A DNA stretch of 64,000 nt from Spirodela intermedia (Eukaryota > Streptophyta > Magnoliopsida > Alismatales > Araceae): positions 8,895,940-8,959,939 of the forward strand of contig LR746274.1 in NCBI GenBank assembly GCA_902729315.2, in the 5' to 3' direction. The position numbers were made by a program, and so were the translations under genes. Below, piece by piece: positions 11,738-24,497 of this stretch (positions within the stretch are counted from its first letter, which is position 1; every line of letters starts with the position of its first letter). The notes below the pieces were generated by a model that worked only from the letters and a program-made list of their open reading frames with translations, searched no databases and was not told the DNA's origin.

Positions 11738-12160
11738 CTATTTCAAGTTTCTATTCCTATGGTTAAATCAAAAGAATTCAATTGGAAAGATCATAGAAAG
11801 AATCCCTTGGGTCTCCTTTATCTCCACATGGATTCTCATCTGGAAATTACTCATGGAGACTTGGAAGCTAACAACATCTTGAAGCATGAATCCCCATTCA
11901 TGTGAGGTCCCCTATTAAGATGGTCTCATTATGTATGTGAACAAATAAACATAGGATCACTGAAACAAGCGGTGTGCTGCAAAATGTTAGACAAAGGCTT
12001 GTGGGCTGTTCCTCGGTTCATGAAGTGTTGAGGTGTTTCCATATTGGGCTTCGGTGTGTTGAGCTCATAAAGTGATGCAAAAGGGCAGTCAAATATGCTG
12101 TCAATCATCTTCATGCTCAGTGGCATCTCAGCCTGCTGGCCATTCATTTCTCCAGGGATT
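11738..12160 (+). pseudogene. Degenerate CRK/RLK kinase relic
   Basis: At 11745-11890 a frame reads VKSKEFNW, then GLLYLHMDSHLEITHGDLEANNIL. This is a decayed version of the kinase catalytic region whose intact form has GLLYLHEDS and HRDLKA.NILL. At about 12000-12080 another frame reads SSVHEVLRCFHIGLRCVE, matching the CRK last-exon motif EVLRxIHIGLLC. Stops and frame changes separate the pieces, and the activation-loop exon between them is gone. It is unrelated in sequence to the tandem copies beyond family similarity. Confidence 0.65.
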
Positions 12161-12179
12161 GTGTCCTCATAAGACAATT

Positions 12180-13367
12180 TATTTCATAAAGATTCCAGTA
12201 TCTACAAATCATGGTTTCTCCTTTATGCTTTACCATGATGTCTGCCTTTATTCTTTGCAAGCTTGAAGGGAAGACCGTACCCTCTCAAGGTTTGGTGTGG
12301 GTGAGTCACCGATAGCCCAACTTAGATCTTTCATGTGATTTTAGTGGTCCAGATGGTGCCTTCTTTTTCTTCTTCTCTCCTGATTTCAGTCCAGCCATTA
12401 CTTTTATAGCTGAAAGAGCTTCCCACGTGTGGACATGGAAAATAAAAAACCAATCGTAATCTACAATACTCTGTATTTGCCGCTTTAGGTAGCAGTTGAT
12501 CTGTGAAGTATCCCTGCCCACCATTTGATGAGAAAATCGTGGGGCAAACATTATTTTTATGTTAAATAATTTTTCATGCATGGCATCATTTTTCATGTTT
12601 TTTTCAAAGTAACATAGCCACACTTGTTGGCTATATAAATCATCCTAATTGGTCATCCAGGCCTACTTAATTGGTTTCTCCTAAGACACATTTACTCAAA
12701 TTATTCAAAATAAAGAAAGGCACTAGCTTTGACGTTTACACAGTGTCTTCTACGTGGTGCAACTTCTCTACAACAAAAATTCAGGCAGTGGACGAATATT
12801 CTATACAAAAAATTATGTGTACATAGTTCATCACATCTAAGACATGGTGATTTGTCTCATATCTGATTGACCATGGTATGGTTCATGTATCAAGTTTCTA
12901 CCATATGGATTATTTTTAGTATTGGTAGTAATAGTAAATAGATAATGAAATAATATCCTCACCCATTGATCCTAGAGAGTGATCAATATTAATTACCCAG
13001 ATGAAAATTAAAAAAAACTTAAAATTTAAACACTGCCCTTTTTAACTTATTTTTCCATCATTATTAATATTTTTCCATCATGATTACCTATGGTTTGTAC
13101 GCCAAGGATTCATTGCTAGAGTAAATTCCCATGTGTGCAGAGCACGTGTGGGTTTGGGAAACACCAGTCATTTGCCAATGGGCGACAGCTTTGCTGTGCA
13201 AGAAGTTGTAAGGCGTGTGAGTTTGGGCTCCTCATCTCGGGCCACAAGCCCATGATTATTTGGCCCATCCATGAACTCCGGCCCATTAACACAATATGCC
13301 GTCATGCCCGAGACCTAGCTCTGTGAATCTATTATTGGGTTCTCAGATAAAACTCATTTGATAGCAA
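12180..13367. other. Intergenic, no gene recognised
   Basis: AT-rich sequence with short unsupported open frames on both strands. I see no RNA gene, domain or clear repeat. Confidence 0.45.
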
Positions 13368-13432
<65 letters not shown>

Positions 13433-13460
13433 CATCATCATTATCATTATTATTATTATT
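13368..13460. repeat. (ATT)n microsatellite
   Basis: About 21 uninterrupted ATT units followed by ATC/ATT interspersion. Likely length-polymorphic. Confidence 0.95.
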
Positions 13461-14216
13461 AAATATATAATAAAATATTATCCTCAACAATTGATCCTTG
13501 CAGTGATCAATATTAATATCGTCAACAATTGATCCTTACAATTGTTCCTCAAAAAAGTTTTTTAAAAACTCCAAATTTAATTAATAGCCTTTTAATTTAT
13601 TTCTATATTAATTAGGCTTCAAATAAAGCCCATGTGAAAAATAGTCCGGCCCGTTCAGCCCGCAGCTGGCAAGGCCGGGTAAGTCAGAGCTTTGATATGG
13701 TTGACCCAGAATTAAGAAGCACGGTTCCGTACCACGTCCTCGTCTGTTTTCGTCATCTACGGGACAGCCTCTCTCTCTCTCTCTCTCTCTCTCTTCCGTC
13801 CGCCGATGAAACCGGCGGCGCCGCCAATCAGTGTGGCAGCAGTTGGGGGGCAGCTCCCTCTTCTCCTTCCTATTCCGGCCGCCATTGGCGATGGGGCATT
13901 TATGTATAAGCCCCTCGAAATTCCGGCCGCCAATATAATTATTGTTTTATTTCTTTACCAATTCCCCACAGCCGCGGGGGGGAGGAGAGAGGGACGGCTG
14001 GATAGAATAGAATAACTGTCGTTTCCCAAAATGTCGGTTCCGACGGTTGTTACGTGGTTGGGAGTGGGAAATTATTTCAAAAGCCCGTGAAAGATGACTT
14101 TCATTCATTAAAAACCCCAAATAATATGAATATATGCCACTGTCCTTCTTTTTCTGGACCTTAAATAGGAGAAGCGAGAGGGCGAGGGAGGGGGGAGGGA
14201 AGGACAAGGAGCCAGC

Positions 14217-17189
14217 ATGACGGGACGCTTCGTCTTCAACAGGTGGCTTCTCCTCTCGATCTCCATAGCCACCGTCAGCTCCGTCCTCGTGGCTATGGCT
14301 GAGGAGATGGAGCCCACTTCAAAATCCTATTCTCTGCGATCTTCCTTGGACAAGCTTCTCCAATGGAGGAGGAGGAGCCAACGGGGTGGAGAATCCGAAG
14401 GGGAGGGGGGCCCGCGGATGGCTGTGGCGGCAGCGCTGTGCTTCGTCGCCGCCGGAGTGTCCAGCGCCGGCGGGGTTGGCGGCGGGTCGCTGTTCCTCCC
14501 CATACTGAACCTGGTGGCGAGGATAGACCTCAAGAGGGCCTCCAAGTACTCTGCCTTCATGGTGGCCGGAAATGCCGCCTCCAACGTGCTGTACAGCGTC
14601 TTCTCCGCCAGCACCGGCGCCGGCGGCGGGCACCTGATCGACTACGACATCGCGCTGCTGTCGGAGCCGTGCATGCTGCTGGGGGTAACATTAGGCGTGA
14701 TCTGTAACATCGCCTTCCCCGAGTGGCTGGTGACGCTCCTCTTCGTCGTCATCCTCGCCGGATCTACTTTCAAGACATGCAGAGCGGGGGGTCGGCGGTG
14801 GAGGGAGGAATCGGAGGAGATGAGGGAGAAGAAAGGGGAGAAGGTTGGCGGAGTAGAAGAAGGGGGAAAGGACTTGGAAAAGCCTCTGCTGCCCGAGGAG
14901 GGAGGGCCTCCGAGGAGGTTCCCCTTGAAGAAGGTGGCGTTCCTGTTGATGGTCTGGCTTTGCTTCTTCCTCCTGCAATTCCTCAGAGGAGATAAGGAAG
15001 GGAAGGTGAGGTCTCTGACTTATTCTTCTTCATCATCTGTTTCCTAACTGAACCACGAGAAACTAGCCATCAAACCTCTGAAGACGGTAATCATCAATCC
15101 CTCATCTCCTCCTGCTATTCCCCGATTCGCCCCCGCATGAGATAAGGACGGGAAGGTGAGACGTATCCCCCTTGTTCTATTTTCTCACTGACCCATGATA
15201 GCGCCGCGACTAACGCTCGGGCAGAGCTTCCTTCCATCCCTGAGGAACAGTTGTCACACCCGTATTCACCGGTGTAAACATCAATCCTCGGAAGAGAATC
15301 ATGACCCCTCCTTCATCCCCTCGGGTGTTCAGCATCCAAAGAGCTGAAAATTGGACGAAATCTAGCATAATTCCTTCAAGCTGATCATCTTTTTACACGT
15401 CAGAATTCCTCTAAAAAATACATTTTTAAATACCCTATTTGTTTTTTCCCCGGCCATTTGGCTGATTCTCTGATCATCTGATCTGATCTGATTGGGGACC
15501 CACTGTTGAGATTGCTCACTATCAGAAGACAGCTACAGGAACGTACTTTAACCAGTCTCACCGAGCCAGTTCATCCGTCCTCTTCTCGGAGAACTTGCCC
15601 AAATAGAATCTTCCTTCCTGGGCATCTCCACTGAGCCCCTATCTGATCTTCAAGGAATAGTTCTAATCTATTATTCCCGATAAAAGTGCCATAAAAAATA
15701 AAATATTAATAATTCATATAAATAATCGACCATTATATTTATAAACAGCGTGTCGTTGATTAAGTAGGAAATCAGTGGGACGGCTGTTGGCTACTGGAAT
15801 GCCAGGAACCGTCCATCAGTAGAAATATCTCTGAAGATTATTTGCTTCTATTTTAATTTGAGCATCTTCTCAGGTAGTCTATTTTACCCCTGTGAAAAAA
15901 AATTAACTGCAGGGTATAATTAAGATAAAGCGATGTGGACTCGGGTACTGGCTCACCACCTCGTCCCAAGTCCCAGTTGCCCTCCTCTTCACTACATATA
16001 TTATGTATGCAAATGATCGACAGCAGAGACGGCGCCGCCGTCAGGGAGACGATCACAAGGTCTGCGAATCGGAAAGACTCTGATACTTTGTCCAATTCAT
16101 TGATATTTATTGTCTCCCGGATGAATTAATTTGGAAAAAGGCCCGTGAATTAATGGATTGAACACAGATGATATTATCGGGAAAAAGGATAATTTAATCA
16201 TTTTTATAATTACCCAGAATGATTATTTTTGGGAAAATAGAGTTTTGGATTGATGGTGATCTAATTTCTCAAAAAAAAGATTGCATCCAGAAGAATTATT
16301 TTGGAAAAATATGTTCGTGGGTTGATGGGTTGATGCTCCGAGAGTTTTGATGTACCACAGACGGTGGTCGAAGATCTACCCAAGATCATATTTCCTATAG
16401 CAGCGCTCCTGGCCGGCGTTCTCGGGGGGCTCTTTGGGATCGGCGGTGGACTCCTGATGAATCCCGTTCTTCTTCAGATTGGAATATCCCCTCAGGTGAA
16501 CCCCTCCTCCTTCCAGCTCAGAGTTCATAGATTTCAAGGGAGAAGGCTTTATAAATTTCTAGCGCGTGTCTCTAACTGCAAGTTTATTAAACAAAACTTT
16601 AGAGCATCTTCAACCTCAAATCTCTTGACTTCATGCGTATCTTTCAAATGTTTTATTTTAGTGGCAACTACAAGTATTCACATTATTTAAAACACTCCTT
16701 CGACCATTCATATTCGTGGTTCAGAGATTTAATACTGCTCCAATCTTCTCTCCCAACTTTCCTGTAATTTTCAATCCCATATAAATCTACTACAACTTAT
16801 CGATATTTTTTGTAGTTTAAAACATAATAATATTTTTCTTTCGCAATCGTGCTGACGGAATCTTCTGTGTTTATGGACAGATTACGGCATCTACAAGCTG
16901 CTTCATGGTCTTCTTCTCGGCATCAATGTCCTCGATGCAGTACTTGATGCTGGGGATGAAGGAGGTAAACCAGGCGCTGCTCATGGCCGCCGGCTGCTCC
17001 GTGACCTCCATGGCTGGGGTGATCCTCATCCAAAGAGCCGTCGGGAAGTACGGCCGAGCCTCCCTCATCATCTTCACCCTGAGCACCGTCATGGTGTTGA
17101 GCTCCATCTCCATCACCGGCTTCGGGATCATCGACATATGGAAGGACTACATGGACGGCAGAAGCCTGGGCTTCAAACTTCCCTGCTGA
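14217..17189 (+). CDS. Sulfite exporter TauE/SafE family membrane protein
   Basis: Four coding exons, 14217-15005, 15913-16059, 16361-16495 and 16881-17189, all in phase 0, give about 459 residues, the usual length of plant members. Exon 1 has a hydrophobic N-terminus (WLLLSISIATVSSVLVAM), then the first TauE/SafE repeat with GVSSAGGVGGGSLFLPILNL, SAFMVAGNAASNVLYS and DYDIALLSEPCMLLGV, and a charged cytosolic loop. Exon 2 carries KRCGLGYWLTTSSQVPVALL. Exon 3 has the second repeat (GVLGGLFGIGGGLLMNPVLL), and exon 4 SCFMVFFSASMSSMQYL, ending GFKLPC as is typical. Family members are predicted multi-pass anion transporters; the substrate of this one is unknown. Introns are GT-AG, and the 908-bp intron 1 repeats a donor-like GATAAGGACGGGAAGGTGAG at about 15141. 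A TTAAATAG TATA-like box lies 56 bases before the ATG. Confidence 0.93.
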
Positions 17190-17233
17190 AATCTCTCCCT
17201 CCTCCTCCACCCCCATCTCCACCTCCTTTGAGC

Positions 17234-17350
17234 TCTTCTTCTTCTTCTTCTTCTTCTTCTTCTTCTTCTTCTTCTTCTTCTTCTTCTTCTTCTTCTTCTT
17301 CTTCTTCTTCTTCTTCTTCTTCTTCTTCTTCTTCTTCTTCTTCTTCTTCT
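17234..17350. repeat. (TTC)n microsatellite in the 3' UTR of the TauE/SafE gene
   Basis: About 38 uninterrupted TTC triplets begin about 45 bases after the stop codon. The open frames here on both strands (runs of Ser, Glu or Lys) are artefacts of the repeat. Confidence 0.95.
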
Positions 17351-19329
17351 GTGGTGTTCTGTGTTTCTGGGGGGATTGTATCAGCAAGCTGCCGGTCATT
17401 GTTGAGCCGTGGTTCGTCCTCTTCTCGATCACAGTGTAACGAAAGGGATGGACGATGGAGCACACCGCTGTGGTTTGAGAGTTCTCTTGTAAAATTGTAC
17501 ACCCTTAGGAGCATACTTCAGGAGTAAACTCAGTTACAATGGTCTGCAACTGGATTTTCTCATGGCCTCGTTCACCACAGGACAGCTGAGAGCACCGATT
17601 CTATAGATTTTCGATAGGAGAGTTTGGGCATAAATATTTTTTTCTTTAGGAGGATATTATACGATTAAATTTATTTGTTAATGGTTTTATTAGGATAATT
17701 TGCAATAAAATCTCTGCTGGGCTGGATATCTTGTCCAAATATAGTAAAAAAAATTAGGAACATCTTTTCTAAGAGCACAGATTATAATGGGCTTTCTCAA
17801 AATTTGATGACAATGTGAAGAGTCCTCGTTAAATACATATATTCGAGCACGTGATTTTACTCGATCTAATTTGTGAGGGATCTTATTCCAACTTACTTAG
17901 TTGGAGTTTATCCTCAGAATATTACAAAAATTGGAAATAAAACTACGCTCGGGGTGAGAACTGGGCAAATATTTATTGAGCGTGAAATATACAGATTTGT
18001 CCCTTTCCTCGTGACCCAAATTGTCTTTTATCTCATCGGAGGGGGACGAACAAGGGCCCCGCCGTTGCCCAGACAAGGCAACGGCGGAGGCAGATGCTGT
18101 GTTAATCTGTCGGAGAGCTATCGCACGCTGTCCTGGTCGAAGAGGTACGCCGGACGGACGGCTGTCTCTCTCTCTCTCTCTCTCTCTCCTCTCTCCACCC
18201 TGTAGCTTGAGGCCCTCTTAAGGCAACATCTAGAATGCAGCTCCATGAACATGGTCGCAAGCTCTACTCATCGGAAGGAGGATATTTAGGCAACGAAGGT
18301 TCACAGTATTCCCGCCTCAACGGGGGAGGGGGAGATTTACCGCAGATTGATGCACCTGAACGACAAAAGAGGGCAGATTCGTAGATCTTACCGTAACCCC
18401 TCCCAAGGTCAGACAAATGTGTGTGGTCCAGAGTGAGAGAGACACGCGGGGCTTTACTTATCGGAGAGAGAGAGGGAGAGATGATGGTAACGCTGGGGGA
18501 AAGTTCTGTCTTTTTCAGTGCACGTGACCGCGGAATTGGGCCAAGTTCACTAGAGGTCTTATAAATTTTTAAAGGGAGGAATATCTTTCTTTTTCTTGCA
18601 GCCCAGATATAGAAACCTGGGCCTTATCCACCAATCGTGGATTTTTGCGAGGCTCTGAGTACACCCAAGAGAGAGAGGGAGCGAGAGAGAGAGAGAGAGA
18701 GAGATTTGGTGGGCCAAAAGAGGAGAGAAGAGTCCTTGACCCAGGCGGCCCAAAACTTGTGGGCCAGGCGTAAAACCTAATTGATCCCAAATAAAGCGTG
18801 TGACATTAGTCAAAGTCAGTTTTTAGTAATTAACATATATATATATATATTTAGACCTAGGAAAGGCGCACTTTAGACCCAATTTTAGTAATTGACACAT
18901 TTTTTAGGCTGTTAGCACGCTTTTTTTTTCTTTGTTTGACATTTTCCTCTCATTTTAGTAATAGATTCAATCACCTCCATATAACCTTAGTAGATTCATC
19001 CGTCATTTCAACGAGTCGTTAAGGATTGAAGGTTTCAGCGTTCGTGGATTTAATTAATTTGGGCACTTTAATTAATTAAAAAAATGAATTATATAAGTTT
19101 ATAGCTCTTTGTTAGAGAGAGAGAGTGAGAAACGTACATAAAACCTTATAGAGAAACTTCTGCTATTCTCATACAATGAGAGAGAGAGAGAGAGAAGACA
19201 GAAAGAGTGAGAGACGTACATAAAACCTCACAGAAATTTCTGACATTCTCATGCAATGGAGACGTGCGTAACCAAGTGAAACGGGCTCTGTGCTAATGAG
19301 CCGGGACACATTGAATTAGAGAGAGAGAG

Positions 19330-19365
<36 letters not shown>

Positions 19366-19639
19366 CTGGTAAGAAATAACACTGGGTTCTAGGAGAATTC
19401 CCATCTTCAATAAAAACTAAAGAAAGGCCCATTTATTTAAAAGTAAAACATTACCGTCGCCATCTTCATTTAAACTTGGCGTCACTTATTGAATTGATCA
19501 TAATCGTCATGATCTTGATTATACCATTAGATAACATCAAGGTTAGTTCAAGCAAAAACATTACTGATTACATGATCTACTGAGTCAACTTATACAAGAC
19601 ACAGAGAGAGGGAGCGAGAGAGAGAGAAAGACACAGAGA

Positions 19640-19703
<64 letters not shown>

Positions 19704-19951
19704 AAGAGGATATAGAGAGAGAGAGCGAGAGAGAGAGAGAGAGAGTCATTACCGCAGCGAAGTGTCAGGAACGTTCCCCGGGAACATTCGCCGCCGAAAT
19801 TTCCGAGCTTATAAGACATCCATTCATTATATCTGCTGCCGCCATTCACTGACCAAAAACTGGTGTCTTGAAGAATCCGCAGCTCCGCCAATTCCTGCCA
19901 CCACCGCCACCGCCGCCACCACCACCACCACCACCACCAGTCCTCCAGGGC
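17351..19951. other. Intergenic with GA/CT, CA and TA tracts
   Basis: This region separates the TauE/SafE and bHLH genes, which converge. It holds several GA or CT tracts (about 18160-18190, 18672-18703, 19166-19192, 19318-19362 and 19600-19745, the last mixed with CA), a TA run at 18835-18850, and a perfect hairpin at 18059-18087. No gene recognised. Confidence 0.5.
18059..18087. other. Perfect 11-bp inverted repeat (hairpin)
   Basis: Arms CCGCCGTTGCC and GGCAACGGCGG flank a 7-base loop (CAGACAA). No T-tract or precursor-like extension was seen, so its role is unknown. Confidence 0.8.
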
Positions 19952-22900
19952 TCAGGCAACCGGCGGGCACGTCTCCACATCCTGGGAGGTGTCAACATCT
20001 GCCGGCGGCATGTACTGCCACATCGGATAGCCCGAGAAGCCGATCACCGGCATCATCAGCTTGTTGCCGCCGGCAGCTTGCCTCGGCACAGGGAATGCCC
20101 CGGCAGGCATCATCGGCGGGTGGGGAACATAGCTTGGCGGCACGCTCATGGCCTTCACTTGCTGCTCCAAGCTCTCCTTCTCCACCTTCAGCCGCTGCTT
20201 CTCGTCCCGGAGCTCGTTCTTCTCGGCCTGCAACATTGAATGTGATGAGCATCTCCCCACTCCCCCAAGCAGAAGCTAAGAAGCCCAGAAATAAGAACAA
20301 CAGCACAAGAAAGAAGATCGATGCCCCCGACATTGAAACGACCAAAGTCAACGTTCTCGAAAGTTTCGGCACGCACGGAAGATGGGAGGGGCCTGTGGAT
20401 GGACCCGGTGGGCCCAGAGCTTGGCCCACCCTCTAAACTATATGTACATGTATGTCCATGTGAGTTTATGTCTGTATGTGACCAACATGCATGTAAGAGT
20501 ATGCACATACAAGCGTATTGAACACATGCGTACGTGTATACATACATGTTAGAAGATGCAACTGTATATTTATGTATGTGTATGAATGCGTATATGCATT
20601 CAATGGGTTTATGTATTTATCTGCATACGAATCATACGAATGTCCGTATATGTGCCCATGTCAGAGTATGTATATGGAAAAGGTGAGTGTATGCGTATGT
20701 GTATATATATGCTCATGTATGTGCGTATGTAGGTACATAGAAGGCTCTGTCGACAAGTATCAAGGAAAAAAAGTGGGATGAAGGAAAAGAGGGGGGTGGG
20801 GGGGCCGACCTTCAACTCCTTGATAGTCTCCTGGAGGCTCTCATTGGCCTCCTTCAGCTTCTGTGCCTCGCTGCGCAGCTGATTCACCATCCGCACAGCA
20901 TCGCTCAGTATGGCCGCCTTGTCTATTTTAGGTGGCTTCCCAGGCTCCAGTATAGCCCCCAACTCGAGGAACCTGTTTTTTTTTTTTTTCAACCGAGAAC
21001 CAATGCATATGAGAGAGAGAGAGAGTGATGGTGCTGATTCAAGGGAGAGAAGCTATGGATGTACCTGTCGTTCAGTTTATCTCTCCTCATTTTCTCCCTG
21101 CATGCCTTGGTGCTGGGTACACTAGAGGATTCTGGCCTCGCCCTGTAAAAGTTGACCCTTCTTTGTCATGATGAGAGAAGAGCCACAAGCGGCAGCCTAA
21201 TCCCGCCATCCATTAATTTTTAAGAGAGAGAGAAAAAAAATCACCTCTTTCGAGATGGTAATTCTTTCGAGCTGTCAGAATCGACAGAGCCATCAAATCC
21301 AATGCTGCAAGAGAAGAGAACCAGTGAGAAGGCATGCAAAAGAAGCAAAAAAAAAAAAAAAAAAGAGATTACAGCAAGATTTGATCATCCGCCATTATAA
21401 ATTTATGAGTATTGCGGCTAACAAAGGACCCAGTAATATCTTCCACCGTTCAAGGGGAAACCGTGCTCACAATGAGCATATTCATGATGGTTAGAACCTC
21501 CATCTATCCATCTATCCATCTATCCATCCATCCATTCCATTTCTGAGATTCCACCATCCTTTGTAAGACTAGATCTTCTTTGCTCTAAATCCTCTGTACC
21601 ATCATGGTAATGGCGGTGGCAATGAAAATATATACTCTCGTGCTGGACAGGAAGCAGATTTAAAAAAGGGAAAGGACGGAAGAAGAGTTCTGGGATTTCT
21701 GCCGTTCATCTCCACAGATTCGGTGGTGTGGATGTTTGCTATTGGTCCAATGCATCGAAACTTCAAAGACATGACAGCGATCATATCATAAGAAGACAGA
21801 TATCAAATCAGAGTACTTGGGATGAATGAAAACCAGAATACTCAAACAACTTCTGCCAGTTAGACGTGAAATAAGTTAGAAAACGAATTTAAAACCTGCA
21901 AGTTTTAAATTCGACTGCCTTCAAAACTGCCTCAAGGTCACACACAAAAAATAAAAGGGAAAAGAAAAGAACAAAAGAGAAGATAATAAAAAACAACACC
22001 TCCCACAGAGGTGGGGAGGGGAATTAATTCGTTGAATTACTTTTCAGGAGTAGCATCGCCAGAAAACAAGCTCCCTTTCTTCTCAGCTGAGATAACAATA
22101 AAGACGTTCTTTGAACTCTAGATGTAAATTGGCCCAAAACGAAGACATTAATGTATAACAGCACGGACAACTAAGGAAAGCCCTTCAAAAACATGAAGTG
22201 TGGGCTACAAAGATCAGAAGACCCAAAAAAGGCACAAAAACAGACTAGGCCCAAAAAAACTGCACGAATAATGCATCAGAGTTGTTAGTACAGTAATTAA
22301 CTTACTCCTAGGTCGTTTCGAATTTGTTCTTGTAACATATCTATTTTCAAGGAGAGTTACAACTAATTTGAGCCTATTAAATGCTAAAATGTTGTAACCC
22401 CAGAAGCATCCTGATTTTTACGAATATTCGTTCTCTTTGAGAGAGTTCTAAGTGCCTGTGGATTCAAGCAACCCATGTGGCTTCAAGGGACATTTTTTGT
22501 CTTAGTGGATTCAAAGATCATTTAAATCAACCCTTGTGGACTCAAGGGCGTATTTCTGATCCCTGTGGATTCAAGGGTCATCCAAGCCATCCTTGTGGAT
22601 TCAAGGATCAGGAAAATCGTGCCTTGTGGTTTCAAGGTCTGATTTCAATCTCCCAAATTCGTGTCTTGTCGATTCAAGGCTCAAATCTTCAAAACCCCCC
22701 AATTTCCACTGCGTCACTTCAAAGTAGAAAAGGTTCATCAAAACAAACTTGCAGGGTTTTTTTATTGTCATTTTCCAAACACGATGGTGTAAGAAATGAA
22801 ATCCAAAAGATTGCCTATTTGATGCGTCCAAAATATTACTTGATCCATTTTAAGAAGAGAAGCTTCTTTGTGCTCATAATTCCCTGGAGAAAAATCACAA

Positions 22901-24497
22901 GAACCTATAGTAATCAACATCAGTCTCAATACAAGAAAAAAATTATTGAAATTTATCACATTTGGGGGGTGGGGAAAAGCATAACTAACATGGTAACTAT
23001 ACAGTTTTTGAGGAAATTCATTACTACCTCAACAATAAAGATCTTTGCGTAAAGGCAACGTTGGTATACAAGAGGAAGTGAGATTTAGGTCCTAAAAGGA
23101 AATATCGTGATTGTACAGAAACTCTAGAGGGCAGGTGATGAACTACTGGGCTTCTTGTGTGAACCCTGGAGAAAAGTTTATTGTCACTTGGCCCACATTC
23201 ATTGGAACATGTAACAACTCATCAATGATTCACGCACGACATCACTTGGGATATTGTGGACAAGAAGACAGAGCTTGAATGTTCAGACAAAAAAGAGAGG
23301 GTTGAACAAAGAAATTTCATAAATCATCGCCCACAATGCAAGACAAGTGATAAGGTGCATATACAGTATGAATAGAAAGAGTCTAGTAGATGGGAGCAGC
23401 TCTGAGGTAATCAAGTGCACTGGTCAATCAATGGAAAAGTCGAATAGACGAGTCTTCCAGCAAGGATAAGTTGACAGTTACCAAAAAAATCATGGAAAAA
23501 GAGTCAGTAATTTAAATAGACCAAGACATTTAGAATAATTTCAAAACCCAAAAATTCGAAGCATGAGATCACAATGGAGGAGAAAATCCTTGAAAATTTA
23601 CCCCATGAGACATGAACCAATAAATTCCCATGAGCATCAGAAGATGTATAAGTATCGGCATCATCAAACAAGTGTTGTAGCTTGTGAATGCAGACCAAGA
23701 TGACATCCCCAAAATTTATGAAACCAGGGCGCAGGAAACCCCACTAATTTTTTTCTTTCCCTTTTCCTTTCTTGTTTTTTCCGAGATTAGATAAAGAATC
23801 CAATGGAATGAACGCTGAGCCAAGAACAGACGCTTCAAATTGTTTTGCATTATGATCATTCCAGATTTGTTGTGAATGAAATTCCTGATCAGTCGTTCGT
23901 TTGGCCGAGAAATTCCATGCAGCAAAAAATGAGACACGAGCAGAAAAAATGTCCAAATTGATATCACAATGCATATAACCAGTAAGAGTCGATTTCACGG
24001 CGAACAAACTGACAAGATTCACCGTAACAGGGAAACCCAAATACAACAATTAATCAAGCATATACCCCAACTGGTGTGCCAATTTTGCCCAATAACAATG
24101 AATATTTCAAGCTAGCCAAGTTAAAGAAGGATTCCCCCTAGGAAAAACACAGCCGGATAATACCAACACAATTGCACAACATATCCCGGAGTTTCCGGGA
24201 GAAAAAAAGGCCTAGATTGAATCCAAGAACCAATGAGAACGAATGTAGAGATGAAATCATCCTCGAAAAACGTGCGCCAAAGGCACCCCATTCGGAAATT
24301 AGAAAAAACAGACAGCAAGGACACGCAGTATAACAAAACATCTCCAATTCGACGAACCTAGGATTGGATGCCCCATTGAACCCCTGGGGCGGCCAGAAGA
24401 ATCCTCCGCCCCCGCCGATCAAATCACCCTCCTCGGCGGGGATCTCCTCCATCAGCGGACAATCAAAAAGCCAACTAGGATTCTCAGCAGCGCCCAT
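19952..24497 (-). CDS. bHLH transcription factor, subgroup IVc (ILR3/bHLH115-like)
   Basis: Five exons on the minus strand: 24358-24497, 21245-21304, 21065-21142, 20810-20972 and 19952-20227. All junctions keep frame, giving about 238 residues; Arabidopsis ILR3 has 234. The N-terminus reads MGAAENPSWLFDCPL. Exon 3 holds the basic region (TKACREKMRRDKLND). Exon 4 holds the helix-loop-helix (FLELGAILEPGKPPK, DKAAILSDAVRMVNQL). Exons 4-5 form a leucine-zipper-like coiled coil (ELKAEKNELRDEKQRLK). The tail has GYPMWQYMPP, DVDTSQD and PPVA, conserved in the subgroup. IVc factors act in the nucleus as dimers controlling iron-deficiency genes such as subgroup Ib bHLHs; that role is inferred from the family. 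The 3-kb intron 1 contains a 30-bp minisatellite, and intron 4 degenerate GTAT repeats. Confidence 0.94.
22446..22690. repeat. 30-bp minisatellite in bHLH intron 1
   Basis: The core TTGTGGATTCAAGG recurs at about 22456, 22475, 22504, 22534, 22564, 22593, 22624 and 22665, mostly at 29-30 bp intervals, with diverged linkers. The period is a multiple of three and stop-poor, which explains the 191-codon open frame over it. Confidence 0.85.

Noticed and set aside
15060-15160. Candidate TauE/SafE exon containing AIKP
   Set aside because: The true second exon, with KRCGLGYW, is at 15913-16059; the earlier similarity is short and unspliceable in frame.
17138-17527. Overlapping frames with long Ser, Glu or Lys runs
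   Set aside because: They are the (TTC)n microsatellite read in different phases and strands; it follows the real stop codon of the TauE/SafE gene.
22446-22690. Regular repeats with spacers, superficially CRISPR-like
   Set aside because: This is a plant nuclear intron; cores are diverged and there are no cas genes. It is a minisatellite.
22477-23052. 191-codon frame inside bHLH intron 1
   Set aside because: Half of it is a 30-bp minisatellite whose period is a multiple of three; it shows no recognisable protein motif.
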